The notes below the pieces were generated by a model. The model did no database searches. It saw only the letters and a program-made list of their open reading frames with translations, and was not told the origin of the DNA. A DNA stretch of 64,000 nt from Polychytrium aggregatum (Eukaryota > Chytridiomycota > Chytridiomycetes > Polychytriales), in NCBI RefSeq assembly GCF_025602895.1, contig NW_026516234.1, positions 310,001-374,000 on the forward strand, read 5' to 3'. The position numbers and the translations under genes are program-made. Shown one piece after another: positions 1-11,979 of this stretch (the first letter of the stretch is position 1; each line of letters starts with the position of its first letter).

Positions 1-446
1 TGGTATGAAACACCCCGGCTCAGCCCCGGCTCGAGACATTCCGTGGAATGTTTGCAGAATACGAACCGGAGAGCAATCTCGTATCACTCACAAGTGGAAA
101 CCGCTTATACGATGTTGTTTTTAAGAGCCCGGATGTAGCTGCAGCATTCTACGATGCGTGCTTTGTTAGTATGGAGTTTCGAAATGCCGGAGTGTCCACT
201 CATGGTCGAACATTGCACTAGGAACAGTGGCATGCGGCTCGTCCAGAAAACATTCGTCTGGAGTATTTGGTCCACGAATCGTGTCGGCTTCAGAGGATCC
301 GATCGATGGGTTTCGATTGCCCAGCCATCTTGGTAGTGATTTCGTTAGTTTTGAGCAGCAAGTTGTTTGGGCAGTACGATCTTGAATGCACAATGAATGC
401 TCGTGCGCACTGACGATCGAGTGAGTTACAGGGTTTCCAGAATGAA
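1..446. other. No gene recognised at window edge
   Basis: Only short open frames are present. The stretch may contain upstream parts of the decayed Fanzor-like element that becomes recognisable from about 447, but no motif could be assigned. Confidence 0.4.
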
Positions 447-863
447 ATGGGACACTCCGTTTTTAACCAGGACAGTGTTTTTTTCTGGAACCTGAATACA
501 CCCACCCACTCATCGCATTCATGGCCAAGCAAGCAAGCCATCGACCAGGCACTGAAGGAGACCGAAGTGGTGATTGCCTTTGGGAATGCATCCTGGAAAC
601 AGGGGAAGGGATACGCATCCAGTCCCAGGACACCCAGGTTCGCCAAGTACTTTGAGCAGTTCCACCACCACCAGAGACGCCCACCAGACCGATCCGTCTC
701 CAAGATCCATGTGTGCTCGGTGAACGAGTTCAACACATCCCAGGTGTGCCCACATTGTCGGGAAGCCAAGCGACTCGAGAAGGTCGAGCATCTTGATATC
801 GAGAAACCATGGGGTTGTCCAGAGAGTGGAGCGGATGCACTACACAGAGAGATTGCCAATTAG
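447..863 (+). pseudogene. Fanzor/TnpB-like nuclease, C-terminal remnant
   Basis: The 138-residue open frame resembles the C-terminal third of Fanzor, the eukaryotic TnpB relative (a transposon-encoded RNA-guided nuclease). A segment VVIAFGNASW is followed, after a P-containing linker, by VNEFNTSQVCPHC. This matches the family pattern in which a strand plus (V/I)DE(Y/F)xTS leads into the first CxxC of the zinc ribbon. The second half is degraded: only one more Cys is visible (EKPWGC), and the expected terminal motif with the RuvC-III aspartate (NRDVNAA-like) is absent. No N-terminal RuvC-I/II region was found upstream. A related, more deleted copy lies at 16199-16400. It is read as a dead fragment. 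The alternative is a chance zinc-ribbon-like ORF, but the second copy argues for a dispersed element. Confidence 0.55.
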
Positions 864-1244
864 GACGGGAAACAATCTCACGGCTTGCTCACTGGGGCCT
901 ACAGTCAGTCAGCGGGTTTCAGACATCTGAAGCCAGGAAGGAACTGTCCCGTTTCTTTCTTGACCGACAGTACTGGTGACGCGAACGAGAGAATATACAT
1001 TTCAATTTGAGCGCTCCACGCAAAGTACAGTCCAATACCAGTCTGTTCGAATGGATTATGGCTGCGGAAGTGGTTCGATTGGCTGCGATAGCCTTGGTCC
1101 GTGATGATGTCAGTGGATTGTCGTCCGGGACATTCCGGCCTGAAGCTCTCCGGGATGGTGTTGCCGTTTCGTCGGTCTGGATTCGTCTCGGCCCGCACAT
1201 CGCTGACTCGTTTCGCGCTAACTAGAGCTGAATCTACCCTTGCC
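864..1244. other. Intergenic, upstream of receptor gene
   Basis: Nothing recognised. This should hold the promoter and 5' UTR of the receptor gene that starts at 1245; no clear TATA box was seen. Confidence 0.4.
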
Positions 1245-4200
1245 ATGGGCGTGCAGCTATTGTGCCAACGAGCGATCGCACTCCTGTGTGCTTGGGCTCT
1301 CGCTCTCGCAGCCGAAGCGAGTCTGGTCGGCGATCCGGAGAATCATGCTGCCGCATTTACTGGAAAGCCGCACCAGCCAGCATATCCCGTGCACCCAACG
1401 AAAGCCGCCAGTGCCGAGGTGGTCAAGATCGGAGTATTTGGTCTGTTTTCGGATAAAGTCGTCAATACGACAGTCATGGGTCAGCCACACGGCAGAGATG
1501 CCGCTATCTCCGAGTGAGTCTATGCCACCCAAGTGATCGATTTGATCATATCTGTAGATTCGGTATCGCGATCCTGACGAAAGACGTGCAAATCAGGTTC
1601 TACGGCGTCCAGGCTGCGGCAGATATCATTAATAGCGAGTAAGTCGAGCATCGAGGCAGACCCCAACTTGCCCAATACCGCCGTCCCGGGCACCGGGCGC
1701 AGGCATCCTCACCCTGAGCAGATATCAGATCGATAGCACGTCGCATGAGCACGTTTATGACTAGATCTAATACCATCTCGAAATCAGCAACTCTATTCTT
1801 CCGGGAATTGTACGTATTCCGCGTGAACCAGATGCCGATTTATAAGAAGAATTGCAAGCGCGACTGAAGATCAGGACGGCTGCGAGATCGATTGTCGCGA
1901 GCAGCTGTCCCTGTCGGCCGTCCCGCACGGGACATTCTTACATTCATCTGCTTTTTATCAGCTCATCGAAATCGACTGTATTGATGTTTATGACAGCGTC
2001 TCCACCGAGGCCTCTTCAGTAAGGACGCGCTCGTGGTGGGATGTAGTTGCCCGGCAACTGCCATCAGCCTAACAACCAACGCATCGCACAGATACTGACA
2101 TCGATACAAGCGATGGGCTCAAAGCAGTACGTTGGATTCATCGGTATGTTCGTGTCAGATATCGGATAGCGATATGGAGAGGGAGCCCCACTGAGATACT
2201 GACGCCGACACTCCGGGCTCTCCGGACACTCCCGATGTTCGACAGGAGACACAACGGAGCAGACAAGCGTATCCACAGCGATACGTGAGGAGGGTATCGT
2301 CGCTGGCAAGTTCAACTATCCGGTATGGATGGACTTCGCGCTATACTGCTCGAGCTAGAAGCGCTGCCTATGATCGCTGACGAGTCTCCATCACGATGCT
2401 TGCCAGTTTTGTACCTATATGTCTGGATCCTTGGATGTGAGTGATCAATGTGTAGTTGGGATCCATGCTTTGGAATCAATCGATATTCGAATTATGCAGC
2501 CAGACTCGAGTTTGAACGAGTTGTCGTGGCGTTTGTCTCACTGCGCCTCCATGGCAATGCAGATATACGATCGCAGTACATTCTCGACGACCTTCCGTGT
2601 TGTGGCTGACAACAGCGTGGCGGGCGCCAGTAAGTTGGATTGAAATAGGAGCTCATCACGCTCTTGGCTGAGCTCGCACATCAAGTATCCGAGCGACAGC
2701 TGGGTCTGTCATATCTATGGCCTAACTTCAAAGCTCGACATGCCATCCCAAGGTATCGCTGACTGGGTGTACACCATGGGATGGTGCAAAGTCGTCGTGG
2801 TGATAAGCGTAAGTTCAGTGCCGGCCAGAGTGCATAAGCGATGTCAAATTTGCATGACACAGCAAAATATAGCACAAAGGAAAGTTGACGAGCTCGAGCA
2901 GGTCGCAAGCGCTAACACTCATTCATAGTGCTCGCAGTACGATACATATGGAGCAAGCCTCTATGCCGGATTCGCATATCGATCGGCCTTCCTCGGCATA
3001 ACCATCTTGGACACCATCCCAATGTATTGCGAGAACGAGCTGCTGATCAAAAATAACTGGACCGAGCCCGTCGCGCGCATTCAGAGGACATATGGACGGA
3101 TCTTGATTGTTCTCGGCAACGTTGGTCCCACGACCATGCTGTATCTTCAGGTGGGATATAGCTTCGTTGTGGAGGTTGCATTGCTGCTGCTGCTGCATGG
3201 CTCAGGTCGCTGCTCGTGGGATGGCTCGCTCTTGGAACATGGCTCGCTCTTGGAACATGGCTCGCTCTTGGAACATGGCTCGCTCTTGGAACATGGCACA
3301 AAGCTAATCAGATGTTTCGTATATTCATAGGCAAGGTAAGGGATGCGGTGTGCTTCGGAACAACGTGATTAACGGCCGAACTAATGGTTTAGTTTTGCCC
3401 AAACACCAGTAAGCACGGCCTGACCGGACCAGAGTATGTCTGGTACGTGTCATCAAGCATGGGAGCACTATCCAGCTACCTCAGCGACATCCAGGCCGAG
3501 AACGAGCCAACAGAATTCGACGGAATACCCTTGGACATTATCAGTGGGCCCTACTTTGTTTTGTATGCACCGTGCTGTTGCATAGCCAAATCGCAGCAAT
3601 GAATAAGCAGTCGTGGTGCTGGGCCAGCATTCCCTGCGAGTATTCGGTTGATCCTATCTCCGCTGTGCTCACCCGGGCGTCTCAGCTGTTGATGCCAAGA
3701 AGACATTCCTGATTGACCTCTCAACCGTCGCTGATATGCGCTATTTTGCTTCATCGTGTTATTGCATCCAATCGCCCCTGCAACCCTTCGCCGATAGAGA
3801 TGGGCCAGTAACACTGTGGATGGATCATCCCTTCTGGAACTTGCTCAACGAAACTTGGTCGATATACAATCTCAAACCCGAGCAAACGATAATCGAACCG
3901 TGGTCGTCTGTCCCGTGAGTGACCATGCCTGTGTGTGATCTGCCGCGCTAACGATAGCGCTCCTGTGCATCTGATTTGTTGGTCTGACTCTCCTCTCCGC
4001 AGACTGGTCTTTGACTGTGCTCTTGCCATCATATACGGAATCGATAACGTAAGCAAGTCAGGGTTGTTTGCAGTGCTTTAAAATTGCACTGGCAAAACGA
4101 ACGCCTGACAAGTTTGTACTTTAGATGCTGAAGCAGTTCCCTGGGAGCGTGTCGCTGGATATGATGCGCAAAGGACAGCTCCCAAGAGCACTGACCTCTC

Positions 4201-6834
4201 CGTCGGCATTTTCTACCGGCTACATGGGGGCGGTGGGCCTCCTGGACTTTACTGGTGAGACCAACACTGAGAACGCAACTGACGTGGCTGCTGAGTCTGC
4301 GCCAACGAGGAGCTCCTTGGATCAGACCGTGCTAAGACCCTGTCCCATTTTGTCTCCATCGACGACCCCACAAAGACTGCGGCGTGATCACCTCGGGGTG
4401 AGCGGATGGCAACCAGTCGACTTTGATGAAACACTTCCCAGACTAACGTATCCCGACACAGTGGCGTATACGTGTTTTTGGTGGTATGCAACGAATGCCG
4501 CTGGCCCAATGTACCATGCGAGCGGCATCCCATTCTGAGCGCAAGAGATTGATTGGCATTTGGCGTGAACTTTGAACCAGAATGCGACAGGAACATCGGC
4601 CGAGTCTGCCCAGCAGTTCACGCTATTTTCCAACTACAGCCATCCATATGAGTCGCCTCTGTTTTTGATGTCCATGAACGACACATGGGCGGTGTTTTAC
4701 GAAAACTTCAACGGTAATGTACTGGGCACGATCGGCGCTGAGCCCGGAATCCTGTCCACCAAAGACACCGGACTCATGACGCTCTTGTGGATCGTGGATC
4801 GTGGATCGTGGATCGTGGATCGTGGATCGTGGATCGTGGATCGTGGATCGTGGTACTTGATGCACACGAGTGCGTTTGATCCTTCGGATGCGTTGCAACG
4901 GAGTTGAGGCTCACCAGAGCGGTCGCTACGCCCAACAGTGTCAACCAAAGGACTCCCAGCGATCCCATGGGACTACCCAGCAATCACCATCGCCAACCCA
5001 AGTGCCCTGGACATGCTTCCGGAGCTTATCATTGCATCGACAGGAATAGTGTGCTTCTCAGCAGCTTTGTGTGCCCTGACGGCACATAGTGGCAAAGCCA
5101 ATCCGAACCAAACGGACCACTGGTCGCTTATGCAATGTAAGTTGTCATCAATGTCCAAGAATCGAATCTCCACATTGAGAAGCACCATTGGTACCGCAAT
5201 GCTCCACATCCTTGGCCGCCAACGATCGCCACAGACTAACTCGCCCTGCCGCGGGTCGCAACCCCACGCAGGCGCATTGGGAGCAATGCTTGGCTATTCA
5301 ACCATGTTCCTGTTTTTTGGAGTTCCGAGTATCATACACTGTCAGCTACGCCAGATCTTTGCAGTGTTGAGCTATTCGCTGGTTCTCGGGTGAGTTGCCC
5401 AAGCTCCAGGTCAAGCAATACAAGACGCTGGGGCCATCGCTTCTGGCTGTCGGACAGATAGATGTGGGATCATCTTGCTAACGCAACCCGTCGAAACAGG
5501 GCACTGATGACAATGTCATGGAGTAAGCATCGACAATAGTTGCGCTGAGTCCGATCTCACAAGGAACTCACCCGCAGCCACTTGCGCTTAGGGACATTTC
5601 GGAACCTTCCTCGCAGAAACCGACTGGACGATCCAGATGAAGGATGGATCCGTACTCTTCCGTCGCTGTTGACCATTTCACTGGGATCGGTAAGTGTCTG
5701 GGTCGATGGTGACGCGTGCAAGCATCTGACCGCATCTCCTATATCTGATAGCGAGGTCGTTCAAATCAGCTGGTTTGCGGGCTTTCCTTGCACTGGAGTT
5801 CGTCTGAGCCAGTGGCGACATACACAACGCCGATCAGCATCTCTATCGAATGCCAAAGCGACATTCCGACACTGGTTGCACTGGGCTGCATCTATCTGCT
5901 AGCAGGAGCCATCTGCCTTGCGCTCATGATGCCTCTGGCGCATCACCCGAACTTCAAGTAAGATGCGAAAATGCGGGACCTGGGCATCAGCAATTGCCTC
6001 GGATAGTGCATATTACTTGCCCAAGCGCCTGGATCCGTGCCGTGGCTGGCGGATTAGTGTGATATTGGACTGACTCAGACTCGCTGTCGGGCAGGATGGA
6101 CGAACAGATGGTGCTGCTGGCGGCTGGGTCAGTATTGCCGCACAGTCCGGAATCGGTGTTGATGTCGGCGTCGACGATGATACTTACTGTGCCGCAGCAA
6201 GCTCATGGGCCTCACGTTGCTGGTGGGCTTGCCGCAATTTTCGCAGCAGTTGCTTCACTCCCGAAGATATCTCAGGACTCTGGCGATCATATTCGCCCCG
6301 AGTGCGATCGTGGGCCCGTTGCTGTTCTTCGCACTTCGACCGCCACAGCCCAGCAAGTTCATTGAGCCCGTTACGATCTCAGAGATGCTCAAATCGACCC
6401 TGGAAGCAACCATGGGGGCGAAAAAGTATCCCCTGGCATCACTGCAAGTGAAGCGCGGGCAATCAAGCTCGATGCTGACCAAGAAGCCACAGTGTCTGGT
6501 GCTCGAGGGCGGACATCTGTTCCTGTCGGGCGGTCAGAGCGGCGACTCGGAGGATGACGAGGTAAAGCAGCATCCAAAACTGCTCAGGTCGTTGTGGAAG
6601 ACGAGCGGTAACGGGTGCCAGGGCCAACCAAACTCATCACAGCCCTCGTTGGCCAAACAGATGTTCATCGAGTGCTCCACGGGCGTTTCAGCGACACTGG
6701 ATGTCAGCGGGCACTGTGTCAGCCTGAAGACACCACACCAGACCTACGCACTGGGCTTTGCAGGCTCTGTGAGCGCCGAGAAGTTCTTCGAGCGATGCTT
6801 TGAGCCAGAAGAGACCATAAGCACGGCATCGTGA
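1245..6834 (+). CDS. Class C GPCR-like receptor with periplasmic-binding-type ectodomain
   Basis: Many-exon gene. It starts with a signal peptide (MGVQLLCQRAIALLCAWALA) and an ectodomain of the ANF-receptor/PBP-I type; recognisable pieces include KIGVFGLFSD, NSILPGI, QILTSIQAMGSKQYVGFIG, DWVYTMGWCKVVVVIS and HGLTGPEYVW. A seven-helix class C module follows: TM1 ELIIASTGIVCFSAALCAL, then LGAMLGYSTMFLFFGVPS, LRQIFAVLSYSLVLG, an ECQSD loop with IYLLAGAICLALMM, and a last helix after FNKLMGL. A cytosolic tail of about 160 residues ends at 6834. Exons with good junctions are 1245-1513, 1558-1638, 2246-2322, 2929-3150, 4003-4048, 4939-5136, 5272-5389, 5752-5957 and 6198-6834. The parts around 1811-2045, 2323-2730, 3560-3790, 4256-4930 and the junction near 5522-5580 were not resolved, so local damage cannot be excluded. 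The architecture is GABA-B-receptor-like; the ligand is unknown. The 3' end converges on eL24. Confidence 0.7.
3219..3296. repeat. 18-bp tandem repeat, four copies
   Basis: Unit ATGGCTCGCTCTTGGAAC repeated four times without change, inside an intron of the receptor gene. The near-perfect copies suggest recent expansion. Confidence 0.9.
4787..4853. repeat. 7-bp tandem repeat (TGGATCG), about nine copies
   Basis: Heptamer array in the receptor gene, in the unresolved stretch just before the first transmembrane exon. It stays open in three forward frames and three reverse frames, so it makes artificial ORFs. Confidence 0.9.
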
Positions 6835-7045
6835 ATTGCGATACTGCCATCCATACTTGTGCTGTGCCCCATGCGCCTCCAGTGATGCCCACAATGCCTC
6901 GCACCGCAATACACGGCGACAGTTGAATGACACGTATGTATGATTCAGCCAAGGTTGCCGATGGACCCATACACAGGGCGATCCGGTTTGTTTTGCACCG
7001 CTCTTTTATTCCTCAAAGTTCGAGAGAGATTACAAGCTCCAACCC

Positions 7046-8367
7046 TTAGCGGGACTTGGCCTGGACCTTGGGGGCAGCACCCTTGGCACCCTGCTTGCTG
7101 ATCTTGGGGCCCTGAGCCTTGTTGGTCTGTCAAACGGATATGCGTGAGGACCGCAGTCGAGTCGGATACCGGTCCTGCGTCGCAACGAGGGCTGAGCCCC
7201 GTCTGCAGATTGCTGAATCGCAATGCGCCCTCTATCACCATCGCGGCCCTACCTTGGCCTTCTCGAGCTTCTTGGCGTCCTGGGCCAGCTTCTTCTTGTC
7301 CTTGGCGGCAGAAGAGGCCTGCTGGCGCTGGGCAGCACGGAACTCGGGCTTCTGGTTGCGCTTGGCCTTGATGGCCTCGAGATCGGCACCAACGACACCA
7401 CGCTGAGCCTTGACGACGCGCTTGGTGCGCTTCTTGGAGACCTCCTCGGAGGCACCCTTCTTGTGCAGGCGGCGGAAGACGACGGTCCAGTTGAGCTTGG
7501 AGGGCTTCAGCTTCTGGAGGAAGTAGGACTCGGTCTTGCCGTTGATCAGACGGAAGCTCTGCGGAAGGATGTGCTGTCAGTCTGACGAGCTCCGATGATC
7601 TGGCAGAGTGAGAGATTCCATAGCACGATTGTGCGCCGATGCAATACGTATACATACACGGCCGTCAACACGGATGTAGGTCTTTCCGTGGCCGGGGTAG
7701 ATACGGAATCCAGAGAAGTTGCAAATCTATCGAGGGACGCTGTTAGCGGCACGCTCGGGGCTGTGGTAGCTCGGACATTGCACATCGGTATTGGACAGCA
7801 TCGATCTGATCCATACCTCGGTCCTTTATCGAATCGGTTGGTCGCCAAAGGAGAAGATACAGGTGGCAGTCGCGCGGTTAGAGTGGGCGGCAGCCATCCG
7901 GTTGTGATCGAATCGAGCGAGTCGGATGAATCGCTGCAGCTTCACGCTATCCACCACTGCCCAGGATGATGCTGCTGGCTGAGCTGATATCGCTAGGCGA
8001 GCCCACGGCGTTCTTCAGAGTGCCTATTCGCGACTTGTCCATCGAAAGATTACTCGGATCGAGTCGAGTGCCGATGCAGCGATATCAGATGGATCGAGCG
8101 ATTCACAGAGACCAAGGGACTCGGCTCGTCGGAGGGTCGAGAAGCCCATGGTTCACAGAGACGCTGCAACCGAGCTGGCTCGCACGCCGTCCCGATATCG
8201 GTCCCAGGTTCGGCAAAGAATCATCCGAGTGTATCCAGTGTCGGCGTCGCTGTCCCAGAGTCGATTGATATGGCTGTGTCTGCGTTGCGAATGTCCTGTC
8301 CCTGGCGGCGTCTCGAGCTTTCGTCCTTGGCTATCTTGTCGATCCATCCGTCCATCCATCCATCCAT

Positions 8368-8400
<33 letters not shown>

Positions 8401-8455
8401 GGTTGTTCGTTCGGGTTCGGAGCCGCGCTGCTGTGTCCAGGCGTACTCACTTCAT
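7046..8455 (-). CDS. RPL24: 60S ribosomal protein eL24
   Basis: Component of the large cytosolic ribosomal subunit. Five exons on the minus strand: 8451-8455 (ATGAA), 7817-7823 (seven nucleotides, GACCGAG), 7658-7726, 7253-7558 and 7046-7126. Joined, they give 155 residues, the same length as yeast eL24. The protein starts [19 protein letters not shown], continues with [20 protein letters not shown] and HKKG, and ends in a lysine/alanine-rich tail. The 7-nt micro-exon, flanked by AG and GT, is required: without it neither start nor frame can be explained. The first intron (7824-8450) is long and contains a CATC repeat. The gene is divergent from the ADCK2-like gene and convergent with the receptor. 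Identification is certain; the micro-exon model is inferred from sequence only. Confidence 0.93.
8338..8396. repeat. CATC tetranucleotide microsatellite
   Basis: About 13 copies of CATC with two variant units, inside intron 1 of the eL24 gene (minus strand GATG). Confidence 0.9.
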
Positions 8456-8760
8456 TTCGTCTTATTGTTCTCTGAGATAAAAGCAGCGGGGGCTGGGCTT
8501 TCCAAACAGTTTGCAAAAAGGAGGATCGCCTCAGCATGCCCAGAGGCGTCCCCACTTGGCAATGCGAGCGAGTCCCGCTTACGTAAGACCCGTGATATTC
8601 CGTGCCCACAGAACACGCGTGTGTGTGTGTGCAGGGCGGTGATTGGCCCGTGCCCCAGCCGTCCCGGTTGCCATGTGCGCTGGTCGCCGTTTGCCGAGCG
8701 GGCTTCCTCCAGCCCGCAACCACCCGCAGACAACAGAGACACAGTCGCCGATCTGCACGC
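8456..8760. promoter_or_regulatory. Shared divergent promoter region, eL24 / ADCK2-like
   Basis: Only about 305 bp separate the start codon of eL24 (minus) from that of the ADCK2-like gene (plus), so promoters and both 5' UTRs must share this stretch. A short GT-rich run is present; no clear TATA box was seen. Confidence 0.5.
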
Positions 8761-11164
8761 ATGTTTGCCCGGGCCGTCGAGAGAGCATGCACTCCCTCTG
8801 TGCTGCAGGGCCGGATGCTCTCGGGCGATCGGTGGAGGCTGCCGCGTCTCCCGGGGGTGTTGTCGAGTTTGTTCCCGACATGCCCAGCAAAGTTGCACTT
8901 CACCGGCCCCGCAAGCCAATCGTTCAAGTTCAAGCAACGACTGCTCGTGTCTGCATCCTTTCAGCGCCATCAAGATCGCTCCGATTGGCTGTTCCATAGG
9001 CTGCTCCGGAGGCTTCTTCCATATCTCCTTCCAGTCGGATCGACTGCCAGCTTGGTCTGGATTTCAACGCACAAGCCCAGCGGGCCTGGCGAGCATCTCC
9101 CCGCAGCAACAGCAGTCTCCAAGGACCTCTCCATCGACGCCGTCGGACTTGTTCATGCGCAACCAAGCAGACAACCCAGCAAACAACACAACCACACCCT
9201 GGCATCCAAGGCGATATGGCTTGGTCGCATCATCTGGCGCATTCTGCAGCTTGGGCGACTCTTTGTGCCTCTACTGGCGGCGCTCCCATACTGGTGGATA
9301 TCCAGGGGCCGGGCCATGTTCGCGAGCTGCGATGTTGCCGATACTGACAATCCGGCGGACTGGTGGCTCACATGGCTGGCCAGCACGCTCGAGCGAGCTG
9401 GACCGCTGTTTGTGAAGCTGGGCCAGTGGGCAAGTACTCGGTGCGATCTGTTCCCCAGACCCGTCACAGCCGCCCTCGGGCGATTGCAGTCCGGCGGTAG
9501 GCCCCACAGCATCGCAGAAACGAGGACGATAATCTCAGAAGCACTCGGCCGCCCGATGGACGAGATTTTCGAAGAATTCGACCCCGAGCCCATCGGCGTT
9601 GGAGCCGTTGCCCAGGTAATTCCTCCACCCGCGCAGCTACATGGCAAGGCGTCCTTGAATGCTAACGGGGCGGCCGAATCCCCAGGTCCACAGAGCCGTT
9701 TTGAGGAAAGAAGCGCTCGATCGCGACGACCATGGCAACGGTACTCAAGCTCTGCGCGAATGTGCAGTCAAAGTCCTGCACCCTGGAGTGCACTCTCGGA
9801 TAGAGCTCGACCTCTGGATGGCATCCATCGCTGCCGAACTCATCGATCGCATCCCTGGCCTCGACGTGCTGAGTGCACCGAGCGAAATGCGCATGTTCAA
9901 CTCGATGATGCTCGATCAACTCGACCTGCGAGTCGAAGCCCAGAACCTGGCTCGGTTCCAAAACAACTTTGGGACAGATCGGCCGCCTCAAGTGGGGGAG
10001 CCGGTGCTGTCATTCCCACGGCCAGTTCTTGGCCTCTGCTCTCGACAAGTGCTGGTCGAGAGCTTTCATCACGGCATACTGATGAAAGACCTCCTGGATG
10101 TCGGACCCACGGTCTACGACTCGACGCTGGCAAATCTGGGTGTTCAGACATTTCTGGTAAGCCCTCGCCATTGCTGGAATGACCATTGTTGATGGCACTG
10201 GTTGCGCTGACAGCATCGGCGGCGTAACGATGTGTGGGAAATGAAGCACAGTCAGTGGGAAATTGGGTATGGCGTCTGGACAGCATCTCGCCTCGACCAG
10301 TCCTCTCGAGGATCGTCCGTTGAAGATCAGCGGGGTCGAATTCCACAGCATCTTGGCCAAGCGAACATTGCATGGCTTGAAACTGTGGCGTGTCTCGCAA
10401 CCTCATACATATCTGCGATGCCGCATCGTCTACTCACAGTCGACGCTCTCATCTGCATAGAAAATGGTGTTCCGTGATAATTTTACCCACGCCGACTTGC
10501 ACGCAGGTGAGATGCCGATGGCGGCGTAAAGCAGCATGCTGGGTCGAGCGGTGACTTTTGTACTGACCAGCGTCCGATGGATATTTTAGGCAACATCATG
10601 GTCAGCTTCCGACCACCCAAAATCAGCAGAGCAGGAAACGACCTCACCGAAACAGGCGACCCTCCGGCACTCATCAAGTCCCTGTTCGAACACGACAGGC
10701 GCATGTGGCCGTCGTTGTTTGAGGGCTTCAAGAAGCAGGGATATGCCATCGAATGCATCATCCTCGACGCAGGGCTGGTGTGCTCGCTCTCGGACCGCAA
10801 TCTGCGCAATGTGACCGACTGCTTCGTTGCGGGCATGGAGTTTGACGGAACCAAGATCGCCGAGCTCCTGATCTCGCGCTGTGCGACGCCTCTGGCCGAA
10901 ATCATCGACCCGGAAGGAGCAAAGGAACGCTTGGCAACGCTGATGCGGCAGCTCCGGCTCGACACCGACGGCAAGCTCCCGCTCTCCAAGATCCACACGG
11001 CCGAGGTGCTCAACAGCGTCAGCCAGCTCATCCGATACCACCGCATCAAGCTTGACGGGGAGTTCGTGGGGCTCTTTGTTTCGTGCGTACTAGTCGAGGG
11101 CATTGGCCGGAGTCTGAAGGGCGATATGGATATGATCGATGCCCTGTCACAAGTGCTAGATTGA
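8761..11164 (+). CDS. UbiB/ABC1 family atypical kinase, ADCK2 type, mitochondrial
   Basis: Four exons (8761-9615, 9686-10156, 10461-10506, 10590-11164) give 648 residues, close to human ADCK2. The first in-frame ATG begins an arginine-rich, acid-poor N-terminus ([20 protein letters not shown]), as expected of a mitochondrial presequence. UbiB hallmarks are present: KLGQWASTR (K219), ATP-site AVKVLHPG (K314), catalytic HADLHAGN (D454, N459) and LDAG in place of DFG. The alanine-rich loop AAAS of COQ8-type members is replaced by GVGAVAQVH, which fits the ADCK2 branch rather than COQ8. One or two hydrophobic segments precede the kinase-like domain ([21 protein letters not shown]). The known role of the family is support of coenzyme Q biosynthesis and mitochondrial lipid use; the ADCK2 substrate is not settled. 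Confidence 0.9.
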
Positions 11165-11979
11165 ATCACGACGCCTCTTTCAAACACCAGATTGCCCAGG
11201 TGGTCACGGAAAGCCTGCGTCCAACGGGGCTATTGTATCAGCAATTACCTGGCGAGCCGGTTGCCGAGATCGGGTCGTTGGCCAATATCAACATAGGCCG
11301 ATGGCCCAGATGAGGGCTGCCGCAGTGGTGCTTGAGCTGCCGCAGTGGTGCTTGAGCTGCCGCTGCGCTGCTTGAGCTGCCCAGCATACTCAGCGGAGAT
11401 CGAGGGTGGGGCAAATGGCCATACCCTATGCACAATGTTGTGAAGCAACAAATACTGGATGGCTGGCCAAATATCCCGCATGTGCTGGATCTTGCCGCGA
11501 CTAGTGCACTGAACGCACTGCGGAAAATGCAAGCTTGCACCGTCCCGCCATGTGGAGACTGGGGCTGGACACGTCCATTGATCGAGGACCGCCTGGGCCT
11601 GCCATGATTCAGCTGTGGTGGGAGCATAGGCTGTCTTTGCTTGCCCGAGCTTCCCGTGTGGGAGGCAGGAGAAATCGACGGCCAATCAACCAATCCCAAG
11701 GCACTTCCAACACGCTGCTGAGAAAAGGTCGACCCTCCAGCAGAATCATGCGAGGCTTTTGAGGCCAAATCGTTGTTGGGACACTCGAGAGACATGATTG
11801 AGTGCCACCTAGAGACTCCGTCGAGATCCGCTCTTGACCATGATTCTGCGCTCAAGAAACAACCTGAAGAGCTCCATAAATACTCCGAGGGTCGCTGAAA
11901 TCCCAAAGCAGCCTTCATCTCGACCGGTCGTCTCCAAAAAGCCTCTCGAATACACTGGCAATCTCCACCAGCACCAGCC
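11165..11979. other. Intergenic with a 20-bp triplicate repeat
   Basis: A unit of about 20 bp (GAGCTGCCGCAGTGGTGCTT) occurs three times at 11320-11385, the last copy diverged. The remaining sequence is the upstream region of the membrane-protein gene at 11980. A 250-codon minus-strand frame here has no recognisable domain and is not called. Confidence 0.6.

Noticed and set aside
1811-2045. Calling the receptor a pseudogene
   Set aside because: Stops occur only where exon limits are unknown. Most flanking exons join in phase and conserved motifs are intact, so decay is not proven.
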